From NCBI RefSeq assembly GCF_000513195.1, contig NZ_CBVI010000118.1:1-64000 (forward strand): a stretch of 64,000 bases of DNA. Reading direction: 5' to 3'. Numbering within the stretch: position 1 is the stretch's first letter; each line of letters opens with the position of its first letter. The translations under genes and the position numbers were made by a program. Shown in pieces: positions 54,405 through 63,357 of the stretch. A model generated the notes under the pieces. The model did not search any database, had not been told where the DNA came from, and saw only the letters and a list, made by a program, of their open reading frames with translations. The stretch is from Bacteroides timonensis (GTDB taxonomy: Bacteria > Bacteroidota > Bacteroidia > Bacteroidales > Bacteroidaceae).

Positions 54405-56492
54405 ATGACTTTACTTGAATTAGCACATTACAAAGGAATGACAATCCAAGCCGTATGCGAAGAAATAAAGCGTGTGACTGGACATGAGTTACCTTGTACA
54501 CGTAATGTTAATGTAGTAGATTCCATTATCAAAAAAGTTGCTCCTGCATATTTCAATAGAAAGGTGAATACTGAAGCTGCATATGAAAGAAAAAAGGAGA
54601 AAAGAAATAAAGAAAAAGGAAAAGAAAAAAGATCGCAAAAAGCAAGAGAATCTGAAACCCATAAAGAAATAGAATTTTTTGCCTCTGATGAAGATGAGAT
54701 AATCACAATCGTGCATAAAGAAATGAGTGATTGTGTTATTCTTGACTTCTTAAACGGTGGTACACTCACGTTGCAAAAGTCAAATTTCAGTAAAAAACCT
54801 GTTATTAACAAGGGTGATATTGTGGGCCTTAAATTTATAGATTCACCTGATTACAATGCTGATGAACGCTTTAAGGTATGCTATATTCTTCCGAAAGTAC
54901 AATGGCAGAAAACTAAGATTGAGAAAGCTTATAATGAGAAGGAAGTTATATTAGGAAGAATTCTATATCCATTTAAGGATCAAGGTTACTTTGTCAATAT
55001 ATATGGTATACAAGCCATAATGTTCAACAATCAAATATCTGAAAATACACAACTTTACGAGGGAGCGGAAGTAAATGTCGCCATTTCCTCTGCAGAAGTC
55101 GAAGGAATAAAATTCCGTGTGAGTGTATCTCAAAAATGGGCTGAAAGTCTTTCGAAACAAAAAGAAAAAAGAGGATATGCCAAAGCTGTAAAAGATGATT
55201 ACGAAAGCATTCATGTAGACGAACACTTAGATACAATAATAGATAGAATTGATGAAAATTATATCATTGTAAAATATAATAATCTTCTAGGGATAATATA
55301 TCGAAACGATTTGTTTTGGTGTAATGTAAAGAATATTAACGATCATCTTGAAGAAGGTAGTCCGATTAGAGCAAGAGTAGTATCTAAGGAAATAAAAGAG
55401 GATGGAAAGTTTAATGTGCGACTGAGCCACAAAGAATTTTCACTTAACCCGTGGGAAAGCACTGTGTTTAATGAACTAGATGAAGTCAGTGGTCCAATAA
55501 CTGCCGTTTATGACAGATTCATTACTATAAAAATTGCTGAAGGGGTTGAGGGAGTACTACATGCAAACAACATGACGCGTATGGAGTTCGAGGCCTTAAA
55601 AAGCTGGACATATGATGATGATGATGTCAATGTGATTATTAAGTCCATAGACAAGGATAACAAGCGAATAGAGTTATGTACTCCTGCTCTCGAAGAAATA
55701 GATGAAATATGGAACAACATTCATCTGTATTATGAAGTTGATAAGTCATATAAAGGCAATGTAATATCATATGAAGATAATCAATTATGGGTTCAACTTG
55801 AAGAAGGTATTGAAGCTTCCATCAACAAAAATGAGATGAGTTGGACAAACAGTTCATTAATAATTCCAGAGACATTCAGTTTTGGTACACCCATCAATGT
55901 GTTTATTACCCATATAGATAAATCAAAGAGAAAAATAATTGCATCTATTAAACGACTAACTCCAAATCCATGGGAAACAGCTGAAGTATCCATAAGTGTA
56001 GGAAGCACATGTATTGTGAAAGTCATTGATAGGAAAGAAAAGGTATTAATTGTAGAGACACAAGATAGCTTCCACCTCATCGGTAGGATAAAATTATCGG
56101 AAATTTCGTGGTTCCCATTAAAACCAAATGAAGAACCTCAAATTGGGTGGAAATTAGAAGCCAAGGTTATGGTGTTTCAGCCTGAAAAGTATGTTCTTAA
56201 ACTTAGTGTAAGACAACTACAAGAAGACCCTTGGAATAGTTTATATATAGGTGCAGAAGTAAATGGTACGATTCAAACCAGAACAGATTCTGCATTTATT
56301 AATGTACAATTAGAAAATAAACTATTAGCGAAAACTTCTGAATTAGAGTTCCTTTCTCAGATTGGAAAGATATATACTTTCAAAGTAGTTAGCTGTAATA
56401 GAGCTACCCAAGAAATAATTGTTAGTCACAAAAGTCTAGTTTTTGACCAAAAGACTGAAGAGATAGTTAAGTCATTCTTTAATGTTCAGTAA
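54405..56492 (+). CDS. Multi-S1-domain RNA-binding protein, first gene of the cargo operon
   Basis: 695 residues. Residues 1-50 form a helical domain like the IF2 N-terminal type (LLELAHYKGMTIQAVCEEIK), 58-85 is a Lys/Glu-rich linker, and from about 180 onward come six S1-like OB folds (about 180-245, 275-348, 360-425, 447-518, 532-605, 615-678). The linkers NPWEST, NPWETA and DPWNSL are like those between repeats of ribosomal protein S1. It should bind RNA or ribosomes. The gene overlaps the helicase gene by 11 bp. Base composition is distinctly AT-rich compared with 1-53000. Confidence 0.8.
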   Translation: MTLLELAHYKGMTIQAVCEEIKRVTGHELPCTRNVNVVDSIIKKVAPAYFNRKVNTEAAYERKKEKRNKEKGKEKRSQKARESETHKEIEFFASDEDEIITIVHKEMSDCVILDFLNGGTLTLQKSNFSKKPVINKGDIVGLKFIDSPDYNADERFKVCYILPKVQWQKTKIEKAYNEKEVILGRILYPFKDQGYFVNIYGIQAIMFNNQISENTQLYEGAEVNVAISSAEVEGIKFRVSVSQKWAESLSKQKEKRGYAKAVKDDYESIHVDEHLDTIIDRIDENYIIVKYNNLLGIIYRNDLFWCNVKNINDHLEEGSPIRARVVSKEIKEDGKFNVRLSHKEFSLNPWESTVFNELDEVSGPITAVYDRFITIKIAEGVEGVLHANNMTRMEFEALKSWTYDDDDVNVIIKSIDKDNKRIELCTPALEEIDEIWNNIHLYYEVDKSYKGNVISYEDNQLWVQLEEGIEASINKNEMSWTNSSLIIPETFSFGTPINVFITHIDKSKRKIIASIKRLTPNPWETAEVSISVGSTCIVKVIDRKEKVLIVETQDSFHLIGRIKLSEISWFPLKPNEEPQIGWKLEAKVMVFQPEKYVLKLSVRQLQEDPWNSLYIGAEVNGTIQTRTDSAFINVQLENKLLAKTSELEFLSQIGKIYTFKVVSCNRATQEIIVSHKSLVFDQKTEEIVKSFFNVQ

Positions 56493-59400
56493 AGAAGATA
56501 TGAGTTATAAAGTAAACGAAGCACATCAGAATTTTCTTATTATAGATGGAGAACCAGAGTTCTCCAAGGGGTTGTTATTCCCACATAATATAATTTTTGA
56601 TGGGGAAGAAATGAGCCTTCCATTTGCTATGAGTATAATGAAGCAATTGCGAGAAGACACTTCCCTTCTGAAGGAACTGAAGGTCATTACTCGTTTTGGT
56701 TCGAATCAGGAGCATGTCATCTTATCATATGATTGTAAAGGTATACTACATATACCTGACTACGATACTACACTTAGTGAGAATACTATCTACAAAGGGA
56801 AAGTTATAGCCAAAACAAACAACAGAACAATAATTGCTGTCAATGGATGTTATGGATATTTAGATGAACCTAATGATAACGAACTTGACAACATCATAAA
56901 TGTAACTATTATAAGAAATTGCAGAAATAAGTTTGGATTCAGCCGATTTAGTATAGCCAATAGTATAGAAGACACTTCTATAAGTTCCGGTGTCTCAGAA
57001 AGTATTGAGGAATTCCTCACAAAAGAAGAATTAGCTGCTATTGAGGATGATAACAAAGAGACCATTGAATGGGTTTTAGACAACATTGATGGGATTACAC
57101 GTAAGAATGTAAATGTGGTAAGAGAAGTTTTACACCTTACTTATAATCCCAATACCCAATCAGATTTAGCTCGTTTTCTATCAGAGAATCCACAATACTT
57201 TGTTGAGAATAATTTCTGGATAGGAGGTTATAGAGATGCCGAGACAAACGATGCTAAACTCATTATGTATGACTGTAACGATGTAGTTCTTGAAATACAA
57301 GTAAACGAAAGTGGTTTATGGATTCAGGAATTCTCACATGACAAAATTAAAAGCAACGCACAATATCTCCTAAATAATAATGTAAAAGCTCTTGTTATAT
57401 CTGGTAGCAATGTTATTCTTCATGAGAATAGTTACTTATGTGAAGATAATATAGAAATAGGAAATAAGATACTGAATCAACTATCTGTAGCCAAAGACAT
57501 TATTCCTAAGTTGAAAGTAGCTATCAGAACTCTCAAAGAGAAAGCTGGAGTGGAGTATCTGATCTTAAAGGAATATCTGACTTATCAAGAAAATAAGGAG
57601 AAAGAATACAATAGAAACAATGTAGTTAAGATTGCTGGTAATGAAGCTGCTATAACGGCTTCTACAAGCAATGGAAAAACAGCATTATTCCTAAACATTG
57701 CTTCTCAGGTTTCTTCTCTATTTACGGAACAAGATGAAGATGTATGTCATATCGAAATTACTAATAACTCCACGAAGATAAACGCAGAATTAAAGATGAA
57801 CGTTGATAAGGCTGGCTATAATATAGAATTTTATAACGAGCATCTTAATATCGACGGATTAAGAAAAGATGGTTTCGAGATAAGACGACGTGCAGGAGTA
57901 AGACACCTAACTCTTCAAAAAGAATCAATTGATAATTTTGTGTACGGAGAAGGACCGTCAGACATCTTTGAAAAACTGAACCGAGGTGAACTTATACCTC
58001 CAACTCCAGATGAAGGATTAGAATTCTTTGATGCTAAATTTGCCAATGTGGAGGAAGGTAATAACCAACCATTAGCAATACGAAAGGCCGTTAACAATAA
58101 CGACATATTTCTTATTCAAGGTCCTCCGGGAACAGGAAAAACCTCTGTTATTGTAGAAATCATTAAGCAACTGGTCATCAATCGTGGCGAAAAGGTCTTG
58201 GTATGTAGCCAAGCACATTCCGCTGTAAAGAACATCTACGATAGACTGAATAACGTTGATGAACGTATTAAGATTGGAAACATTGACGAGGAAGAAACGA
58301 TGATTCCAGATGATCTGAAAGAACATCCGGAATTTCTAAAGAACAATGAGTTATTACTTAAAAATTTAGAGACCTGTGATTCAACGGAAGAAGTAAGTAA
58401 ACAAGCAGAGAACAGCTATACATATAAATCAAGTACCAAAGATTTATTCAAGCAGAGACATGAATACATCTGTAAGTACTACACAGCTAATAAGCCTAAT
58501 AGCACAATAGAATGGATAGAGATTCTTTCGGAGTTGCGTAAAGGTCTCATTGAATTAGATAATGATGCTAAAGTATTCAATAATGCCAGACATTACCAAG
58601 GTTTGAACGTTGTTATGGGTACCTGTATAGGTATTGGTATGAATACCGGCTTACAAAGAAGTGGAATAGTTTTTGATACAGTAATCATTGACGAAGCAGG
58701 CAAAGCGAACTTATCAGAAACGACCGTTCCTATGAAGTTGGGGCGTAAGTATATACTCGTGGGAGACAACAAACAGCTTCCTCCTTTTATGGATACGGAA
58801 GATATATCTGAATTTGTCGAGGAAAGCGGAAACAAGTCTCTTTATAAAAAGGATGTAGAAGATGCAATTAGTTCTTCACTATTTGAAGACTTCTTAGAAG
58901 ACAGTAAGTTTCCTACGGAAAGTTCAATTCTTCTTAACTATCAGTATAGAATGAACCCTGATATAGGAGCTTATATTTCAGAACTGTTTTATGAAGAAGC
59001 TTTGAAAAATGGTAAAGGTACCGAAAAGCAAGTATGTAAATTGAGATCATTTTCTTCAGCTGTGACATTCATTGATACATCATCATTAAATAGAGAAAAA
59101 GCATATGAAAAAGGAAATTCTAAAGAAGGATGGTATAACCCTGAGGAAATATCAATCTTTAAGGAGAGACTCCTTCCTCGACTAGAAGAATTGATAGCAG
59201 AAGACTCCAATTTAAGTGTAGGTATTATTACTCCTTATCGGAAACAAAGAACTCTTCTTATGAAAGAAGTCCGAGGTACATCTTTGGATAATTCAGTATA
59301 TACAATTGATTCCATTCAAGGAAGCGAATTCGATATAGTAATACTCTCATTAGTAAGAGCATTCAATACTAGATATGGGAACAGAACGGTAGGCTTTCTT

Positions 59401-60303
59401 GATGATATGAGACGATTAAATGTAGCACTTAGTAGAGCTAAGAAGAAACTTATCATCATAGGAAATCTGGATACTCTATGTGATGAAAAAGCACATAGCA
59501 AAAAAGAAAGTAACCTTAGTATTGAACCAACCGAAGTATTCAAGAAGTTACGCCTTATACAAGATAGAACAGTTGAAAAGACATCTCTGGATATATTAAT
59601 GCATGAAATTAAAAATAAGCGATTAGAAAACGGAACAGTCTTTGAGAACTGTACGTGGAAATGGGCTGATCAATATGATACTTCAAAGATATATGTCAAT
59701 TTTGACATTAATGGAATGATACACACTTTTCCAATGAAAACGGATAAAATCTTCCATCGTTATGGAGTAACTAATGATACAATTAAGGTGTCGTTTTTAG
59801 GAATTGCTGAAAATGGAAGAGCTATGTTTGAGTATATTCCCAATGTGAGCATATCTGAAATGGTAGAAGATGGTGCCCTCTCTAATGTGAAAGCAAGAAT
59901 GCTTGAGTGGAGTGATGACGAAGAAAAGGATGAAGCACTTTTCGAATTTGAAGATGGCTCAGATTCTACGCTTGGAATTTTTAATAGAATAGGTCAAAAG
60001 CATATTCTATGGGATCTTCTTGAGAGTAAATACAATGGATTCATTCCTTTGTATATACAAGATAGAACTGCATCATTAGAGAAAAAACCTTATGAAGAAT
60101 TTCAAGAAATACATAAAAAAGGAGACAGGGTAAGGATTAAGGTTATTGATGATACATGTTCGATGAACTATTATATCGTCAAATGCGGTGATGTCTATGG
60201 CAAAATAAATAAATACTATAAATATAGCCTGAAACGAAACCAAGAAGTAGAAGCAACTATTTATAGTATTTGTGGTCAAAGTATATCATTCAATGTAATG
60301 TAA
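56482..60303 (+). CDS. UPF1-like superfamily 1 helicase with S1-like ends
   Basis: 1273 residues. S1-like segment at about 100-145 (IYKGKVIAKTNNRTIIAVNG), then an uncharacterised middle, then the helicase core: motif I GPPGTGKT (547-554), motif II DEAG (737-740), motif III GDNKQLPP (761-768), YQYRMNP (820-826), motif V TIDSIQGSE (941-949) and motif VI RLNVALSRAKK (978-988). The order and DEAG/GDxxQLPP words place it in the UPF1/DNA2-type SF1B group. The last 65 residues form another S1/OB fold. ATP-driven 5'-3' action on RNA or DNA is expected. Central member of the proposed defence system. Confidence 0.92.
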   Translation: MFSKEDMSYKVNEAHQNFLIIDGEPEFSKGLLFPHNIIFDGEEMSLPFAMSIMKQLREDTSLLKELKVITRFGSNQEHVILSYDCKGILHIPDYDTTLSENTIYKGKVIAKTNNRTIIAVNGCYGYLDEPNDNELDNIINVTIIRNCRNKFGFSRFSIANSIEDTSISSGVSESIEEFLTKEELAAIEDDNKETIEWVLDNIDGITRKNVNVVREVLHLTYNPNTQSDLARFLSENPQYFVENNFWIGGYRDAETNDAKLIMYDCNDVVLEIQVNESGLWIQEFSHDKIKSNAQYLLNNNVKALVISGSNVILHENSYLCEDNIEIGNKILNQLSVAKDIIPKLKVAIRTLKEKAGVEYLILKEYLTYQENKEKEYNRNNVVKIAGNEAAITASTSNGKTALFLNIASQVSSLFTEQDEDVCHIEITNNSTKINAELKMNVDKAGYNIEFYNEHLNIDGLRKDGFEIRRRAGVRHLTLQKESIDNFVYGEGPSDIFEKLNRGELIPPTPDEGLEFFDAKFANVEEGNNQPLAIRKAVNNNDIFLIQGPPGTGKTSVIVEIIKQLVINRGEKVLVCSQAHSAVKNIYDRLNNVDERIKIGNIDEEETMIPDDLKEHPEFLKNNELLLKNLETCDSTEEVSKQAENSYTYKSSTKDLFKQRHEYICKYYTANKPNSTIEWIEILSELRKGLIELDNDAKVFNNARHYQGLNVVMGTCIGIGMNTGLQRSGIVFDTVIIDEAGKANLSETTVPMKLGRKYILVGDNKQLPPFMDTEDISEFVEESGNKSLYKKDVEDAISSSLFEDFLEDSKFPTESSILLNYQYRMNPDIGAYISELFYEEALKNGKGTEKQVCKLRSFSSAVTFIDTSSLNREKAYEKGNSKEGWYNPEEISIFKERLLPRLEELIAEDSNLSVGIITPYRKQRTLLMKEVRGTSLDNSVYTIDSIQGSEFDIVILSLVRAFNTRYGNRTVGFLDDMRRLNVALSRAKKKLIIIGNLDTLCDEKAHSKKESNLSIEPTEVFKKLRLIQDRTVEKTSLDILMHEIKNKRLENGTVFENCTWKWADQYDTSKIYVNFDINGMIHTFPMKTDKIFHRYGVTNDTIKVSFLGIAENGRAMFEYIPNVSISEMVEDGALSNVKARMLEWSDDEEKDEALFEFEDGSDSTLGIFNRIGQKHILWDLLESKYNGFIPLYIQDRTASLEKKPYEEFQEIHKKGDRVRIKVIDDTCSMNYYIVKCGDVYGKINKYYKYSLKRNQEVEATIYSICGQSISFNVM

Positions 60304-60305
60304 GT

Positions 60306-61535
60306 ATGAAAAAGGAAGATATTTTACAATATGTGGGAAGTAAAAATGGAAAAATTATCGGGTATTTTCAGGTACCTTTCCCAGTATATGTAGTCTATGT
60401 TGCTTATGACAGCGTGGATTCTGATCCGTTTTTCCCACTGTATAAGGCTATTCTTAGATACACAAAGAGTTGTCCTAAAATGGATAAAACACCTTATTTT
60501 GCAAACTTAATAGGCTTTGAGAAAGAACTTGTCGATCAGTGTATTAAGCACCTTAAAGAAGATGGCATGATACGACTTACAATGGGTGATTATAAAGTAA
60601 CAGATGATGCAGAACGTAAATATTTGACGGCTAATAGCAGACCTACTGTAAGGGTGACTGGTTCATTTCTTGTGGATGGAAAAAATCTAAAACTTCTTCC
60701 TGAATTCATTTATCAAAGCGATCGACGATGGTCGAACTGGGAGGTAAATGTATCAGCACACATGGCTATTGATTTAGCTATGAATGCGGCTCCAGGAAAG
60801 AAGGTTGTTCAACATTTGGGTAACTCTAATACATTGGAGATGCTTCATCTTGAAACTACCGGTAATAATTTTGAGGTACTTGAATTTGATAAAAAGTTCC
60901 TCAGTGGTGCCTATGCCGTTTTTTATCTCGATGAACAGAACCAATACCATAAGGATATTATATATGATGGGCACTTATTAACATGCGATGCCACTGGTTC
61001 TGCTAAAACCTATACCATTGAACTTAATAATAAAGGAAAAAGTTCAGATAAATGGGGTTTCACACCCAATCTAGGTTATAATATATCAGATAGTGAGAAG
61101 ATGGCAAGCGTTGCTGTATTTACTCAAAATGACGGCTGGTCAAAGATTCTATCTGAAAGATACAAAACAAATAACTTTGTTCTCCAAATTGAGACAGATG
61201 AAATCACTAAGCTTCCTTGCATCTATATCAATGATTCCCTCATAAGAGCATCATCTTCACCATTAGATATTATAGAGGATGCCGCAAGGGGATACATTGA
61301 CTTTCCAGTTAAGTCAAATGGCGTTATACGCATAAAGACCAAACATGAGATTCAATCATATATTGATTTTATTGATACCATCAAAGATTGGCATAGAGAG
61401 CCTGATAACAATGGTAAGGTAATTGCTTATAAGCTTAAACAATTATTTAATAATTGGAGACAATTGATGGTTAGATTTAAGCTTTATGAGGATTTGGAGA
61501 AAATAGATTGTGATTGTTTCATCTTCAATAAGTAA
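60306..61535 (+). CDS. Winged-helix protein of unknown function in the cargo operon
   Basis: 409 residues from MKKEDILQYVGSKNGKIIGY, 2 bp after the helicase stop; the longer frame only overlaps the helicase gene. An N-terminal winged-helix-like stretch spans about 45-100 (FEKELVDQCIKHLKEDGMIR, then KVTDDAERKYL). The middle is beta-rich with no motif that I can name; the C-terminus is Trp/Lys-rich (TIKDWHREPD; NNWRQLMVRF). No nuclease residues are evident. Probably an adaptor or regulator. Confidence 0.7.
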   Translation: MKKEDILQYVGSKNGKIIGYFQVPFPVYVVYVAYDSVDSDPFFPLYKAILRYTKSCPKMDKTPYFANLIGFEKELVDQCIKHLKEDGMIRLTMGDYKVTDDAERKYLTANSRPTVRVTGSFLVDGKNLKLLPEFIYQSDRRWSNWEVNVSAHMAIDLAMNAAPGKKVVQHLGNSNTLEMLHLETTGNNFEVLEFDKKFLSGAYAVFYLDEQNQYHKDIIYDGHLLTCDATGSAKTYTIELNNKGKSSDKWGFTPNLGYNISDSEKMASVAVFTQNDGWSKILSERYKTNNFVLQIETDEITKLPCIYINDSLIRASSSPLDIIEDAARGYIDFPVKSNGVIRIKTKHEIQSYIDFIDTIKDWHREPDNNGKVIAYKLKQLFNNWRQLMVRFKLYEDLEKIDCDCFIFNK

Positions 61536-61541
61536 AAGTCC

Positions 61542-62591
61542 ATGATGCAGAAACTATATTATAATAGCCAAAAAGATTCCGAATTAACAAATCGAATTTT
61601 CGAACTAATTGGGAACGCAAAATCATATATCAAAACTGGGAACTTTTTCTTTCAGGACCCTAAATTGAATGAGGCTCTCATTATGGCCGCTGAGAGAGGT
61701 GTAGCTATATTCGTTATATCTAATCTTAGAGGAGACGAAGAGCGAGGGAAAAAGTATATGAAAAGGGATAAAGAAGTTTCATCTGAAACAGATCCACACA
61801 TTCCTCATCTACATGAATTACATAGAAAAGGTATTCATGTACATCTTAGTAATGACTTGCATGCTAAATTCCTTATTGCAGATGGAGAGGAAGGACTTAT
61901 TATGAGTGCAAACTATACACCAAACAGCCTTTATGGAAACCCGGAAAATGGTGTAGATATAATAGACAAAGAACTGGATGATTTGGAATATCTATTCGAT
62001 GTATTATTCACGAATCAAGATATTGTGTTATCTGAAGATGGTGAGAAGTATCGCTATCTTTTGACATCTAAACCTATAGATAGCAATCTATTCAAAGACA
62101 TAGGGAAGAAAAGTAAGTTGATTTTCACTGCAAAATCCAGTAAGAACAATCTTCAGAACTGTTCATACACAAGTATTTATACTACAATAGCAGAGGTTAT
62201 AAACTCAGCGAAAGAATACCTTATTATGGTCTCTTGGTCATACAAAAGAATTAATGATCTACCACTCATAAGAGACGCTGTACGAGCTGCAATAAAAAGA
62301 GGGGTTAATGTGACCGTTCTGTATAGCGATAAAATGAGTGAAGACAAACTAGCTGGAACAGAAAGAGAACTCCCGAAATTGGTAGGGAAAGAGAATGTAA
62401 AATCATGCTGTCACAAATTCCAGGCAAATCATTCAAAATGTGTTCTATCGGAGAAAAAGGGTGCCATGTTCACTGCAAACATAGATGGAGATTCTGGTTT
62501 ATTATCAGGTTTTGAAATCGGATGTATTCTTTCTGATGAACAAAGAGAACAAGCTAATAATCGAATTAATCAGATCTTGAAAAATGGATAA
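61542..62591 (+). CDS. Phospholipase D-superfamily protein with two HKD motifs (likely nuclease)
   Basis: 349 residues, no signal peptide. The first HKD motif is H107-x-K109 in LHAKFLIADG with N124 in MSANYTPNS; the second is H297-x-K299 in NHSKCVLSE with N313 in TANIDGD and E325 in GFEIG. Two motifs in one chain give a complete active site. Soluble bacterial PLD-family proteins next to SF1 helicases act as nucleases in defence systems such as Mokosh, so nucleic acid cleavage is more likely than lipid hydrolysis. Overlaps the next gene by 8 bp. Confidence 0.85.
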   Translation: MMQKLYYNSQKDSELTNRIFELIGNAKSYIKTGNFFFQDPKLNEALIMAAERGVAIFVISNLRGDEERGKKYMKRDKEVSSETDPHIPHLHELHRKGIHVHLSNDLHAKFLIADGEEGLIMSANYTPNSLYGNPENGVDIIDKELDDLEYLFDVLFTNQDIVLSEDGEKYRYLLTSKPIDSNLFKDIGKKSKLIFTAKSSKNNLQNCSYTSIYTTIAEVINSAKEYLIMVSWSYKRINDLPLIRDAVRAAIKRGVNVTVLYSDKMSEDKLAGTERELPKLVGKENVKSCCHKFQANHSKCVLSEKKGAMFTANIDGDSGLLSGFEIGCILSDEQREQANNRINQILKNG

Positions 62592-63174
62592 TAACTTTCA
62601 AGCCCACGTCATTGAGTGGAAAAAGATGAACCAAACAGGGCGTTTCGTTGAAGCACGTCAATATTATTTCGATGAACTATTTGATGAGGTGATAGAGAAC
62701 TTTGAGAATAATTTAGTTTGGCCAATTGAGTCAGTCGATGTATTATTGTCTATACTTGGATTCACTCCAGAGCCTATCATATTAGCGGCAAGAGCTTTAA
62801 AGCCCCAAAAACATATTATACTTCATGATAAAGGTGTTGCCTTCAATGAAGATAATATCAGATTCTTACCAAAGTTCTTGCCAAATGGATATGAGAAAAT
62901 AGAACTAAAGGATGAATCCTTCGGTACTATATATGATACATTAAAAGAGCAAATGGCATTTAATGCAGGACGTAGCTATGCGATAAATATAACAGGCGGT
63001 AAGAAATCAATGGTTGCTTCAGCAGGTATATTTGCACGTGATTTTAATAGCTCTGTCATTTATGTAGATTATAATGATTACGATCCTAATCTGAGACGCC
63101 CCACACCTGGGAGTGAATATATGAATATTGTATATACACCTACTAGAGATTTACCTGAGATATTTCATCGATAA
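62584..63174 (+). CDS. Stand-alone CARF-like (Rossmann) sensor protein
   Basis: 196 residues. SILGFTPEPIILAARALKP (56-74) matches the first CARF strand-loop-helix, and YAINITGGKKSMVASAGIFA (132-151), with the TGGxK turn that contacts cyclic oligoadenylate or a related ligand in known members, followed by IYVDYND (159-165), completes the pattern. There is no HEPN, nuclease or HTH domain fused to it; the PLD protein encoded next door is the best candidate effector. The assignment is by motif eye-reading, so a different Rossmann family of similar layout is possible. No CRISPR array or cas gene is nearby. Confidence 0.7.
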   Translation: MDNNFQAHVIEWKKMNQTGRFVEARQYYFDELFDEVIENFENNLVWPIESVDVLLSILGFTPEPIILAARALKPQKHIILHDKGVAFNEDNIRFLPKFLPNGYEKIELKDESFGTIYDTLKEQMAFNAGRSYAINITGGKKSMVASAGIFARDFNSSVIYVDYNDYDPNLRRPTPGSEYMNIVYTPTRDLPEIFHR

Positions 63175-63295
63175 ATAGAGCTATTTAATTAGAATAAAAA
63201 CAGAAACAAGTTTTTTGAAGATTACAATCGAGAAAAACATAATTATATCCAAAACTGAAAAAGGATATAAATTGAAAGAAAGGGTAAAATAATAT

Positions 63296-63340
63296 TAAGA
63301 GCATGAACTGGTTAACTCCCCAATTATCATGCTCTTATTT
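63296..63340. terminator. Two-way terminator between the cargo operon and the coupling-protein gene
   Basis: AAGAGCATGA and TCATGCTCTT, perfect 10-bp arms, loop of 21 bases, with ATTTT after it on the plus strand. It closes the convergent gap 63175-63357. Confidence 0.7.
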
Positions 63341-63357
63341 TGATATAAATAAAGATT

